From an uncultured SAR116 cluster alpha proteobacterium (GTDB taxonomy: Bacteria > Pseudomonadota > Alphaproteobacteria > Puniceispirillales > Puniceispirillaceae): a stretch of DNA of 64,000 nucleotides. Below the pieces are notes generated by a model, which worked only from the letters and a program-made list of their open reading frames with translations, was not told where the DNA came from and searched no databases. Where the stretch lies: positions 28,902 through 92,901 of the forward strand of contig CACCQD010000004.1 of assembly GCA_902547925.1 (NCBI GenBank), given 5' to 3'. Positions 17,337 to 25,048 of the stretch are shown here, piece after piece (the first letter of the stretch is position 1; every line of letters starts with the position of its first letter). The position numbers were made by a program, and so were the translations under genes.

Positions 17337-19274
17337 ATGTACAGTGCCGCACTAGCATCACTGGTTGGACTGATGCTGTCGATTACTCTGCAATCGGCAA
17401 ACGCATTAAATCTGAGTTGTAAGCGAACTTCAGGGATGCATGACGGCTTTTCAACTAGAAGTGTTTTTGAGTCCTGGTTTCCAAAACGGGTGAACCCGAC
17501 CGCAGACGAGCAAATTCCAACCAGCAAAGATACTCAAGTTAGTTTTCAGATTAATGGTGCAAAATATACTCTAACGCCATCCAAAGTGATGACTGGCTCC
17601 TTGCCAGAAAAAGCAGGTTACAAGTCAGTCACTGGCGTTAGGTACAAATGTAATGCCACGTCTAATGAGGTCAAGATTGCATTCGGCCAACCTGGTAAAA
17701 AGGCTAATACCAAGAGCTTGACCACCACTGCCTCCACAAGCGCAAAGACACCTCAATCGAAGAGTTTGGTGAGGTGGCAGAGAAAAACGGATAGCTATGT
17801 GTGCAAATTTGCTCCGAAGTTTAATAATGCTTTGAGAGAAGCCAAACGTCGTGGCCTGAACTGTGCTGTTGACGAGAGTGGCTCAACCCAAGCAACGGTC
17901 GCCGGCTTGACACTTACCCAGGTGCCTGTTTCTCAACACAGTAATCCTTCGATATGTAATTTTGCTACCTATCGTGCCGGCTTAAAAACAGTATGGACAA
18001 CATCCAAAGACAAGCAAGTATATGTCCAAGAGGCAAAACGACGTTCCCTGAAGTGTGGTGTTGACAGCAGTGGCTCAACCCAAGTTGCCACGGCCACCTC
18101 CAAACCAGCTATATCCTCCGCCGAACTTGACGCCGAACGTCGAAAGCGGCTCCAAGCTGAAGCTGAGTTAGCCGCCCTAAAAGCCCAAAAGCAGGAGCAG
18201 CAAAAAACAATCTCCAGCGACACTAAAGCTCCACTGCTAACAATTGACAGTGCTGTCACGGAGGGTAAGCAAGGCATCATTCTGGGCAGGGCCACAGACA
18301 ATATTGGAATTGCAGAAGTAACCATCGATGGACAGCTGGTTGCGTTCGATGTCTCAGGCAACTTCCAATTCAACACCTTCGTTCCTGCAACAGGTAAAGA
18401 AGTGTTGGTTGAAATTAGCGACTTGGCTGGCTTATCCAATTCAAAGGTAGTTTCTCTGTCTCGTTCTGATGGAGTGCAACCTGCAACCTTGTCATTTGCC
18501 AGCTTGAATCCAATGGGACGTAAAGTGGCTAGCAACGATACCGCAGTGGCTTTGATTGTTGGTGTTGATGCGTACGAAAACACTCCGGCCAGAGCCATTT
18601 ATGCGGATAGTGATGCTAGGGTATTTGCTGATTACGCATCAGAGAAACTGGGCGTCCCTGAAAATCGCATTAACATTCTGGTAAATGATGGTGCTGGCGA
18701 GAGGGAAATGCTTTTGTCGGTGAAATCGTGGTTATCCCGTGCCGTCAAACAGAACCAGTCCGACGTCTACGTGTTCTTCGCCGGTCACGGTCTGGCCAGT
18801 GATGATGGTGAACAGATGTACCTGCTACCCTATGACGGTGCCCCTGAGTTGTTAGATGATACCGCAATTGCCAGGGAACGCCTTTTCACTGACATCGCTT
18901 CCGCCAACCCCCGTAGTGTAACGGTATTCCTCGACACCTGCTATTCCGGCATAACCAGAGGCACTGATATGCTAATAGCTAGTCGTCCTATCGCTATCAA
19001 AGCACTCAAGCAATCAGTACCTGACAATTTCACAGTTATGACAGCAGCAGCTGGTGACCAGACAGCTAAACCACTGGAAGAAGCCAAGCATGGAATGTTC
19101 AGCTATTTCCTGATGAAGGGGATGGAAGGGGAAGCAGACGCTAATCAGGACAGCAAGATTACCGCTGGTGAATTGCACAGTTATGTTCAGACAAACGTAA
19201 TCCAGCAGTCCAGTGGCAACCAGACTCCGGAGTTACAAGGTGATGCCAATAGAGTGCTGGTGAGGTTCCAGTAA
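17337..19274 (+). CDS. Secreted caspase-family (peptidase C14) protein (islet III cargo)
   Basis: A 645-residue multidomain protein. N-terminal signal peptide (about 1-24, ending SANA). A small Cys-containing domain follows, then two related repeats ending EAKRRGLNCAVDESGSTQ and EAKRRSLKCGVDSSGSTQ (about 150-250). Next come a charged coiled-coil (AELDAERRKRLQAEAELAALKAQKQEQQ), an Ig-like domain (TKAPLLTIDSAV...VEISDLAGLSNSK, about 296-385) and a C14 caspase domain from about 400. The catalytic pair is His in FFAGHG (about 483) and Cys in FLDTCYSG (about 535). A DANQDSKITAGEL segment near the end resembles a calcium-binding loop. Only gene of islet III. Such secreted metacaspase-like proteins are mostly uncharacterised. 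Confidence 0.9.
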   Translation: MYSAALASLVGLMLSITLQSANALNLSCKRTSGMHDGFSTRSVFESWFPKRVNPTADEQIPTSKDTQVSFQINGAKYTLTPSKVMTGSLPEKAGYKSVTGVRYKCNATSNEVKIAFGQPGKKANTKSLTTTASTSAKTPQSKSLVRWQRKTDSYVCKFAPKFNNALREAKRRGLNCAVDESGSTQATVAGLTLTQVPVSQHSNPSICNFATYRAGLKTVWTTSKDKQVYVQEAKRRSLKCGVDSSGSTQVATATSKPAISSAELDAERRKRLQAEAELAALKAQKQEQQKTISSDTKAPLLTIDSAVTEGKQGIILGRATDNIGIAEVTIDGQLVAFDVSGNFQFNTFVPATGKEVLVEISDLAGLSNSKVVSLSRSDGVQPATLSFASLNPMGRKVASNDTAVALIVGVDAYENTPARAIYADSDARVFADYASEKLGVPENRINILVNDGAGEREMLLSVKSWLSRAVKQNQSDVYVFFAGHGLASDDGEQMYLLPYDGAPELLDDTAIARERLFTDIASANPRSVTVFLDTCYSGITRGTDMLIASRPIAIKALKQSVPDNFTVMTAAAGDQTAKPLEEAKHGMFSYFLMKGMEGEADANQDSKITAGELHSYVQTNVIQQSSGNQTPELQGDANRVLVRFQ

Positions 19275-19333
19275 GCCCGACGGATGTCAAAAAGAAAAAC
19301 GTGATTGATTAAGCGCGTACAGTTCGGGTCGTT

Positions 19334-19361
19334 CTGAGACAGACTGAGACAAACTGAGACA
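19334..19361. repeat. Three CTGAGACA direct repeats at 10-bp period
   Basis: CTGAGACA starts at 19334, 19344 and 19354, exactly one helical turn apart, about 50 bases before tRNA core D. Interpreted as recombinase arm-type sites at the right end of islet III, by analogy with the 10-bp repeats beside cores A, B and C. Confidence 0.6.
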
Positions 19362-19412
19362 AAAAAGTAGACATCTTCATAATAAACTATTGATTTAAAT
19401 ATATAATATGGT

Positions 19413-19515
19413 CCTACGGGATGCCAGTCTACAACATAAAGCTAGCCTCAGAAACAAGCCTTCGGCCTTCACGGACTTGGGGCTGTTTTTTTGTGTATGT
19501 TATAGCTTTCTTATG
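19413..19515 (+). repeat. tRNA-Glu core D (short) plus left-end module 3
   Basis: CCTACGGGATGCCA (19413-19426) is identical to the last bases of tRNA-Glu. It is followed by GTCTACAAC, GCCTTCGGCCTTCACGGAC, a seven-T run and TGTATGTTATAG, closely matching the segment after the real tRNA. Marks the left end of islet IV. Confidence 0.8.
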
Positions 19516-19795
19516 GTTTTTCAGATGTTACGTTTCAAATTACTTTAGTCGTTTGTTTTAGTAAGGCGAGTTTACAATGTAGTTTTTGTTGAAAACTATC
19601 GGTTTAGACAAATTCCCAGAAATGCTCGTTTTTGCAACTCTGTTTGGTATTTTTGTTTGAAGCGGTGGCTCTAACATCTACGCATTTTTCAGACAGCATT
19701 GCGTCGTTCAGGCTCTAAAACGCTCTCTACTCATGTCGCATGTACTCTTAATTCGAATGAGATCATCCTCTGATAAAAATAATTAACACATTTTT

Positions 19796-19836
19796 ATATT
19801 GCAAATGATAATTAGTATCATTATCATTTGCAATAT
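19796..19836. promoter_or_regulatory. Perfect 17-bp-arm palindrome with Fur-box-like centre
   Basis: Left arm ATATTGCAAATGATAAT and right arm ATTATCATTTGCAATAT are exact reverse complements around TAGTATC. The centre GATAATTAGTATCATTATC matches the classic 19-bp Fur consensus at 16 of 19 positions by eye. It lies about 260 bases upstream of the heme-monooxygenase-like gene. Regulator identity (Fur/Mur type) is inferred. Confidence 0.6.
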
Positions 19837-19948
19837 AGGTTTTAGTTAAGTTGTGAAACCAAACACTCTTGGACCGCCCTTGGGTATTTTAGCTTTCGTA
19901 ACTCTTTGAAAGTTAGATTTTTGAATCGTGCCAATGGGTGGTGTTGGG

Positions 19949-19986
19949 CGGGGTCAGTATTTGCGTTCCCTTGTTAGCTGACCCCG
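19949..19986. repeat. CGGGGTCAG/CTGACCCCG inverted repeat
   Basis: Nine-bp perfect arms with a 20-base loop and no T run. Resembles small palindromic repeats of the REP type, but no second full copy is seen; only CTGACCCC recurs alone near 38896. Confidence 0.5.
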
Positions 19987-20094
19987 TTCAAAAATAGCAG
20001 TTTTATTAAAGAAGAAGGAAAATCTTAAATTTTATTTTTTGGTGCTGAGACGGTTGCATCACCAAAATTCGACCAGATCAATTTGGGGGAGCTT

Positions 20095-20310
20095 ATGTAT
20101 ATTGAGATGAGTCGTTCTGAAGTTGTTAAAGGCGAAGAGCGGCAATTTGAACAGTCATCTATAGAGAGACATTACAAATTAAAAGATATCCCAGGATATC
20201 TTAGTGCTCACTTTGTTCGCGGTGGGACCAATGGCGTTGTCACTTTTTACTCGTTGCACACGAGATGGACCAGCAAAGACGAATTTTTAAACTGGTGCAC
20301 AGGCGAATGA
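20095..20310 (+). CDS. Small ABM-fold protein resembling HmoA/IsdG heme monooxygenases
   Basis: A 71-residue protein. ATG 20095 is chosen over the TTG at 20083 because GGGGGAG sits four bases before it. Seen: MYIEMSRSEVVKGEERQFEQ, then LKDIPGYLSAHFVRGG and TFYSLHTRWTSKDEFLNW, the strand-helix pattern of antibiotic-biosynthesis-monooxygenase domains of the heme-degrading group (GFxxxxLLRG...YxxxTxWxSxExFxxW). It stops where the family normally continues for another 15-25 residues, so it may be shortened. A Fur-like palindrome upstream and a Dps gene nearby fit an iron or heme role. Activity is unproven. Confidence 0.55.
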   Translation: MYIEMSRSEVVKGEERQFEQSSIERHYKLKDIPGYLSAHFVRGGTNGVVTFYSLHTRWTSKDEFLNWCTGE

Positions 20311-20663
20311 TTTTAATACCTTGATGTACTAAGTCGTGAGAAATTCACATAGGTTCAACCATGCTGATTTAGTGCCGACAAATTCACCCAGCAAATCTCG
20401 CGAAAGCTTGGTTTAAAGCATCCATAATTAGTAATTAGTGACAAAAAGAGGAATTAAACCTTCAGATGGTAATCATTCCACGAGTTGGGCAAAGGCAAAC
20501 AGGACCTTAAATTTTTTAGGCCGGGGATTTGTTATGTGGTTTGTATTGAAAGTCAGTTGGAAAGCTGACGCGCCTACGGAGAAATGGGCGTGACAAAGTC
20601 ACCCATTTCTAGAAACGTCAAAAATTGGGAAAACTAGAATCTAAAATTTTGAGGACAACCACA
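20311..20663. other. Gap between the ABM-like and DUF1289 genes
   Basis: AT-rich, no gene. The notable element is the hairpin at 20580-20610. Confidence 0.5.
20580..20610. repeat. Strong hairpin upstream of the DUF1289 gene
   Basis: AGAAATGGG(CG)TGAC pairs with GTCACCCATTTCT around a three-base loop, with a 2-base bulge. No T run follows, so it is more likely an mRNA structure than a terminator. Confidence 0.5.
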
Positions 20664-20948
20664 TTGTCGAAAATAATTAGTCCCTGTGTTGGGGTTTGCA
20701 AATACAAGCTAAAGGGACGCTGCTCCGGATGTGGGATGAAAAAAGCTCACAAAAGGGCTTTTAAAAAATTGGACTCAACAAAGAAGCGACAGGATTTCCT
20801 TGCAACGTTAATTTTATACCAAAAAGAGCTTCACCTTTACCAAGACTGGGTCCGCTTGTATCGCAAAAAATGCAGGAAGAAGGGAAAGGAATTCCCCCTT
20901 CAACTAGAAATCTCCGAGCAGCCCCAACTGCAAAAGCTGCGCGACTAA
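20664..20948 (+). CDS. DUF1289-type small Cys-rich protein
   Basis: About 94 residues from TTG 20664, which has GAGGA eight bases upstream; the track start at 20625 (TTG) lacks this. N-terminal SPCVGVCKYKLKGRCSGCGM holds the four-Cys signature of DUF1289, thought to bind a metal or Fe-S cluster. The remainder is Lys-rich and helical, longer than in most DUF1289 proteins, which end soon after the cluster motif. It is convergent with the Dps gene, the stop codons overlapping. Function unknown in the family. Confidence 0.7.
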   Translation: MSKIISPCVGVCKYKLKGRCSGCGMKKAHKRAFKKLDSTKKRQDFLATLILYQKELHLYQDWVRLYRKKCRKKGKEFPLQLEISEQPQLQKLRD

Positions 20949-21415
20949 GCTAAATGACTTTTAAGCATCCAAGCAAATTTTTCATGCTCGCGCGCTCTGC
21001 CGATACACAAGTCTTCGGTAAGTTTGTCATTTTTCTCGGAGGCAATGTCACACGCCCCGATCAGGGTTTCCGCTAATGTTTCCTGTGCTATTGCCATTGC
21101 CGCAATCATTTCGCGGTCAGTGGCCTCTCCTTCGTGCTCTTCCACCTTGGACCGCGCAACCATGCCAGATAAAGTGCCCTGAGCATGGCCGCCAATTGCC
21201 TTTATACGCTCCGCTAAATCATCCTGACCCTCGAAATGATCCTCGTAAATTCTTTGAAATAAATCGTGGAGGGGCCCGAAAGCCATACCAGTAACATTCC
21301 AATGGAAGTTCTGTGCAAGCATAGTAGTCACTGTCGTTTCCGCTACCGCTTGATTAAGCGCGTCAACGATTGCAAGTGACGCTTGCGGGATTTCATGGCC
21401 TTTTATCAGTTCCAT
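20945..21415 (-). CDS. Dps-family ferritin-like protein
   Basis: Ferritin-like mini-ferritin that oxidises and stores Fe(II) with peroxide and can protect DNA. Seen: AQNFHWNVTGMAFGPLHDLFQRIYEDHFEGQDDLAERIKAIGG, the Dps inter-subunit ferroxidase motif (His, Asp and Glu ligands). It is followed by helical C-terminal REHEKFAWMLKSHL. ATG 21415 is preferred over 21427 because GGAG lies between them. 156 residues, normal length. Sits between two iron-box-like palindromes in islet IV. Confidence 0.9.
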   Translation of the reverse strand: MELIKGHEIPQASLAIVDALNQAVAETTVTTMLAQNFHWNVTGMAFGPLHDLFQRIYEDHFEGQDDLAERIKAIGGHAQGTLSGMVARSKVEEHEGEATDREMIAAMAIAQETLAETLIGACDIASEKNDKLTEDLCIGRAREHEKFAWMLKSHLA

Positions 21416-21506
21416 AATTATCTCCATCGAATTGGGCTATACAGACTGACATATAGCTATTTGCCATTTAAATACAAGATTTTCTATTTGGCATTGAGAA
21501 AATTAA

Positions 21507-21929
21507 TTATCGTAATGACATGCATATTTTCTCAACAAGATAGAGAAAATGAGGGTGGACTCTCCGGCTGAGCCTCGACGATAACAAGAACTTTGTGCTT
21601 GCCTCGTCCGCTGAAATATAGCTCTCAAATATCCGGATGAGCCAAGCCTCATCAAAAGTCAGTTCATCGCACCCGGGGTCACTAAACTTTGCAGAGCACC
21701 CCAACAAAGATGGTAACCCACGGATTAACGTTTCAATGTGCGCTGATAGTGCGGCCTCATCCTGCGACTTCAATAAGTCACACGCTCTTATTAAGTCTAT
21801 TTTGGGTTTTGCTCTGCTCAACTGGTATGTAACTCTAAAAAAATCCAGTAACCCCGAACTTTTTCCGGGCATTTGAGAAAAACTTGGTCCAGATAAATCA
21901 TATTTGAGTTTTGAGAGGTTAGCGGACAT
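21507..21929 (-). CDS. Hypothetical protein
   Basis: 140 residues, not recognised. No signal peptide or membrane segment. Mostly helical with a Cys pair (LLGCSAKFSDPGCDELTFDEAWLIRIFESYI) in the middle. Composition is acidic/neutral. Divergent from the Sel1 gene across the 21949 palindrome, which could regulate both. Upstream of dps on the same strand, so possibly co-transcribed with it. Confidence 0.6.
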   Translation of the reverse strand: MSANLSKLKYDLSGPSFSQMPGKSSGLLDFFRVTYQLSRAKPKIDLIRACDLLKSQDEAALSAHIETLIRGLPSLLGCSAKFSDPGCDELTFDEAWLIRIFESYISADEASTKFLLSSRLSRRVHPHFLYLVEKICMSLR

Positions 21930-21948
21930 TGTGATTCACTTTTTGCGA

Positions 21949-21965
21949 ATGAGAACTGTTCTCAT
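21949..21965. promoter_or_regulatory. 17-bp palindrome resembling a Fur box
   Basis: ATGAGAAC-T-GTTCTCAT is a perfect palindrome. Known Fur boxes have AATGAGAA...TTCTCATT halves. It lies in the short divergent space between the hypothetical gene and the Sel1 gene. Inferred iron-responsive operator. Confidence 0.55.
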
Positions 21966-22023
21966 AAACTAACTAAAAATGGAGAACTTTCAAGTGTTCT
22001 TTTTATTTAAACACATAAAAATA

Positions 22024-22692
22024 ATGCAGACATATCGTGTGTTGCAAATATCTATAGTCATTGTTTGCGCGGTACTTTCGTCCAACTCTCAGGCCGGTGA
22101 TTATGAGCGTGGGTTTGAAGCCCTCGCATCAAAAGATTATCGAAAGGCTGCCTATTACTTGAGCCTATTTGCCAGTAACGGCGATGCGCGCGCGCAATAC
22201 AACATGGGTATAATGTATCGTGACGGACTTGGTGTTGTGCGTGATCCAAGAGTTGCTCTGTCTTGGCTTCTGTACGCCTCGGCGCAGGGTCACATGCTCG
22301 CTAACTATGCATCAGGCCTTTTAATGCGCGACGGGCCTGTAGATGTGCAAGATTCTGAGCGTGCGCTGCATTATCTTAGCGAGGCAGCATTTCTTGGGCA
22401 TGCGCTTGCACCACTTGAAATTGGCAATATGTATTTTGTAGGCAAGCATGTTTTCAAAGATCGCACGCTTGCATTTGTCTGGTGGAGTCTCAGCGCTGAT
22501 CGAAATGGGCCTGGTGCACAGGCCAACATTGAGAGCCTTACTGACAGTCTTACCACAGAGGAAGTGGCCAAAATCCACGGTATTCTTGCAAAATGTGATA
22601 TATTGCCTCTACGAGAATGCTTGGCAGAATCTTTGCTGTATTTGGAGCCAGCAGAAGTGGAAAGTGGTGTCGTCTCGCAGCCAAAGCTCTAG
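22024..22692 (+). CDS. Secreted Sel1-repeat protein (islet IV)
   Basis: About 222 residues from ATG 22024, which starts a good signal peptide (MQTYRVLQISIVIVCAVLSSNSQAG). The track start at 21979 would add a Phe/Lys-rich stretch before it. Contains about four Sel1-like repeats of roughly 36 residues (AQYNMGIMYRDGLGVVRDPRVALSWLLYASAQGH; APLEIGNMYFVGKHVFKDRTLAFVWWSLSADRNG), solenoids used for protein-protein contacts in the periplasm. C-terminus LTTEEVAKIHGILAKC matches usual Sel1 tails. A broken Sel1 relative lies beyond the islet at 23386. Confidence 0.8.
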   Translation: MQTYRVLQISIVIVCAVLSSNSQAGDYERGFEALASKDYRKAAYYLSLFASNGDARAQYNMGIMYRDGLGVVRDPRVALSWLLYASAQGHMLANYASGLLMRDGPVDVQDSERALHYLSEAAFLGHALAPLEIGNMYFVGKHVFKDRTLAFVWWSLSADRNGPGAQANIESLTDSLTTEEVAKIHGILAKCDILPLRECLAESLLYLEPAEVESGVVSQPKL

Positions 22693-22849
22693 GTACTGGT
22701 TTAAGTTTCTAAGATGCGCCAGTTTTTGCGAAGAAGTTGAACAGTAGGGCGGGTGTTATGGGTGTGTTGTGACTACCTCCAACCACCATCGGCTATCATG
22801 GAGATTCGGAATTTAGTATTATTCGCCCCAAACGCCGCCTACTCGCAAT

Positions 22850-23065
22850 CTTGACAAAGGTCCCCAGTAGAGAACAAATCACTGAAAGCGCTCATGAGAA
22901 CAGCGCAAAGGTCACGCTTACATCATTGAAATAGGCGATAATTTGTTCCTGAATTTGATTGTTTGTCAAAACCACGCGGAGGAAAGTGGGGGCTACAAAA
23001 AGTGTGGCGGCACATCCCCAGAGCGTGGTAAGCGTGACGGCCCTAAGTGCGTGCCAGCCACGAGT
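22850..23065 (-). pseudogene. Fragment of a DctM-type TRAP large permease gene
   Basis: About 215 bases aligning by eye with 24065-24270 of the intact dctM on the same strand. Both share CAAAGGT-CC-AG, GAACAGCGCAAA, GAAATAGC/GGAT and ACCACGC-GAGGAA. The minus-strand reading includes ALSVICSLLGTFVK, against ALAIICLLLGTFVE in DctM, with a stop codon just before. Clearly diverged, so a separate old homolog rather than a fresh duplication. No function. Confidence 0.7.
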
Positions 23066-23155
23066 GCGGGGCGTATGAGCAAGTCACAAGCGCGTTTAGA
23101 TGTGTCTCGCAAGCGGTCTAAAAGCAGGACGTGGGTGGCAAGCCAACTGATTTGG

Positions 23156-23339
23156 CGACCTTTGCAAAAAAGCGCTAGGCAAGGGCATAAATCTGTCCCA
23201 GTTTATCCTAGGTTTCTGGCTCCCAACGACTGCCAACAACTGCCAAAATATCCCAGAATTTAGTACTTTTTACCCCCAGAAACCGCTAATTATGCCCTTT
23301 CACGGTGGCAACAGGGGTTCGAATCCCCTATGGGATGCC
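23156..23339. repeat. Right-end module C plus tRNA-Glu core C
   Basis: Opens with LATFAKKR-stop-ARA-stop, homologous to the VATFAKKRKARA tail in module B. Then degenerate 10-bp-period repeats (TGTCCCAG, TTATCCTAG), GGTTTCTGG (23211-23219) inverted against CCAGAAACC (23276-23284), and the tRNA-Glu 3' end (23294-23339) with two substitutions. Outer boundary of the tRNA-Glu array. Confidence 0.85.
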
Positions 23340-23385
23340 GGCGTTTTTAGACGTATACGCATAGTCGACAGACACGAAAACGGGG

Positions 23386-23677
23386 GTGATGTATGAAAGG
23401 GGTGAGGGCGTTGTTCAGGATTACGGGCAGGCGGCGCGATGTTACCGCCGGGCCGCCGAACAGGGATATGCCATAGGTCAGAATAATTTGGGTGTGATGA
23501 ATGGATTAGGAGAAGGCGTTGGTGCAGAATTATGTCACCGCCCATATGTGGGGCAATATCGCGCGGGCCAACGGATATAACAGTGCAAAGTTGGTTGATG
23601 CTTTTGAGCAACTGATGAGTAAAGACCAGATTGCCGAAGCGCAGCAGCGCGCCAGTGACTGTATGGCAAATCAATAA
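23386..23677 (+). pseudogene. Frameshifted Sel1-repeat gene remnant
   Basis: Reads GVMYERGEGVVQDYGQAARCYRRAAEQGYAIGQNNLGVMNG, then shifts frame near 23515. It continues VQNYVTAHMWGNIARANGYNSAKLVDAFEQLMSKDQIAEAQQRASDCMANQ, the usual C-terminal end of Sel1 proteins. Both the N-terminus and the frame are lost. Lies directly outside tRNA core C, so the array may have been inserted next to or into it. Confidence 0.78.
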
Positions 23678-23773
23678 AAAAATTTTCGGGGAGGGGGCAG
23701 AGCAGGCCGGGTGGTTCGAGATGGGCGTAGCCGGTTGCGGCGTTGGCGATTTATCGGGTGATTTATGTGGTCA

Positions 23774-25045
23774 TCATTTGGTCAGCAGAGACGGGAGCCA
23801 GGTGGAGGCTTCGGGGATCAGGATCATCAAAATCCCGTACAGAATGCCGACACCGACAAACAGCGGCACCTCGCGAAATGCCTTGGCTGGGTTTTCCTGA
23901 ATGACGCTGGCGCTAGTGTAAATGCCGACACAGACCGGCGGGGTGATCATGCCGATCCCGGCAAAGGCAACAAACACCACATAGAGATGCAGCAGGCTCT
24001 GGTTGAAGGACAAGGTGATCGCGGCAAAGATCGGCACGGTGAGATAGAAAACTGGAACGATCTCGACAAAGGTGCCGAGCAGGAGGCAGATGATCGCCAG
24101 CGCCACCCAGAACAGCGCAAATGTTGCGCCCATATCGGTGAAATAGCTGACGATCTGTTGCGGGATCTGGCTGTAGGTCAGGACCACGCTGAGGAAGGTG
24201 GCGGTCGCAATGATGGCGAAAATGATCGCGGTGATCGTCGCTGTTTCCCTTAGCGCAAGGCACAGCGAGGCGAAGGTCAGCTCCCGGTAGATGAAAAATC
24301 CCATTATGATTGCCCAGACGCCAGCAACGGCGGCTGATTCAGACGGGGTCAACAGGCCGGCATAAATGCCGCCAAGAATGATGATCGGGGTGAATAATCC
24401 GGGCAGTGCGCCAAGAAAGCTGCGCCAGCGTTCCACCGCCGAGGCCGGTTCCGGGTTGCGTATGTTGCGGCATTTGATCAGCACAACAATGACCATGAAG
24501 GCAAGCAGGATCAGCCCCGGGACCACCCCGGCGGCAAAGGTCTGGGAGACCGGAACATTGGTCAGCGCGCTGAACAATATCGCGGCGTTTGAGGGTGGGA
24601 TCAGCGCCTCGAGAAGCGCCGCCGAGGCCGCCAGAACGATGACAAAGGGGCGGGGATATCCCTGTTCGATCATCTTTGGCATCATGATCGTGCCGACAGC
24701 GGTGATGGCGGCCAGAATGGAGCCACAAAAGGCGGCAAAAAACCCCATGGCGATCACCATTGCAATGCCAAGGCCGCCCGGCCAATGGCCGACAAGTGCC
24801 GTGGCGAAACCCACCAGACGTTTGGCAGCTCCGCCCCGGAGCATCACCATCCCGGCGAAAATGAACAAAGGCACGGCAACCAGAATATGCTTTGTCATCG
24901 CGCCGAAGGAGACCTGAATCAAGGTTGACCAGGGAAGCCCAAGGCCAAGAATGGCGGCGGCCGAGCTGCCGATGCCGAATACCAGAAAAATCGGCACCGA
25001 CATGAGCAGCAGCAGGAGCGAGGCGACGATTGCAAGCGCGTACAT
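23774..25045 (-). CDS. dctM: TRAP transporter large permease DctM
   Basis: 423-residue, ~12-helix subunit that forms the ion-coupled transport channel. Family motifs: SFGAMTKHILVAVPLFIFAGMVMLRGGAAKRLVGFATALVGHWPGGLG, GSILAAITAVGTIMMPKMIEQGYP, ALLEALIPPSNAAILFSALTNVP, and ITPPVCVGIYTSASVIQENP near the C-terminus. Third gene of a minus-strand dctP-dctQ-dctM operon, starting 4 bases after the dctQ stop. Host-like GC-rich composition, unlike the fused TAXI permease of islet II. Substrate unknown, commonly a C4-dicarboxylate, sialate or other carboxylate. Confidence 0.93.
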   Translation of the reverse strand: MYALAIVASLLLLLMSVPIFLVFGIGSSAAAILGLGLPWSTLIQVSFGAMTKHILVAVPLFIFAGMVMLRGGAAKRLVGFATALVGHWPGGLGIAMVIAMGFFAAFCGSILAAITAVGTIMMPKMIEQGYPRPFVIVLAASAALLEALIPPSNAAILFSALTNVPVSQTFAAGVVPGLILLAFMVIVVLIKCRNIRNPEPASAVERWRSFLGALPGLFTPIIILGGIYAGLLTPSESAAVAGVWAIIMGFFIYRELTFASLCLALRETATITAIIFAIIATATFLSVVLTYSQIPQQIVSYFTDMGATFALFWVALAIICLLLGTFVEIVPVFYLTVPIFAAITLSFNQSLLHLYVVFVAFAGIGMITPPVCVGIYTSASVIQENPAKAFREVPLFVGVGILYGILMILIPEASTWLPSLLTK

Positions 25046-25048
25046 GGG

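Larger units (their letters stand above)
19275..20094. other. Islet III/IV boundary and leader region
   Basis: No gene. Contains the CTGAGACA repeats, short tRNA core D with left-end module 3, a 41-bp Fur-box-like palindrome and a GGGGTCAG inverted repeat, all listed separately. Confidence 0.7.
22693..23385. other. Right end of islet IV
   Basis: No intact gene. Holds a dctM-like remnant on the minus strand and right-end module C with tRNA core C. ORF 22943..23263 is an antisense artefact across these. Confidence 0.7.

Noticed and set aside
19334-19361. Short CRISPR array
   Set aside because: Unit is 8 bp with 2-bp gaps, no spacers of normal length and no cas genes.
19949-19986. REP element with transposase-linked mobility
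   Set aside because: Only one full inverted repeat is present and no RAYT-type transposase is seen; kept only as an inverted repeat.
22943-23263. 106-residue plus-strand ORF
   Set aside because: It runs antisense across the dctM remnant and into the right-end module; composition is not protein-like.
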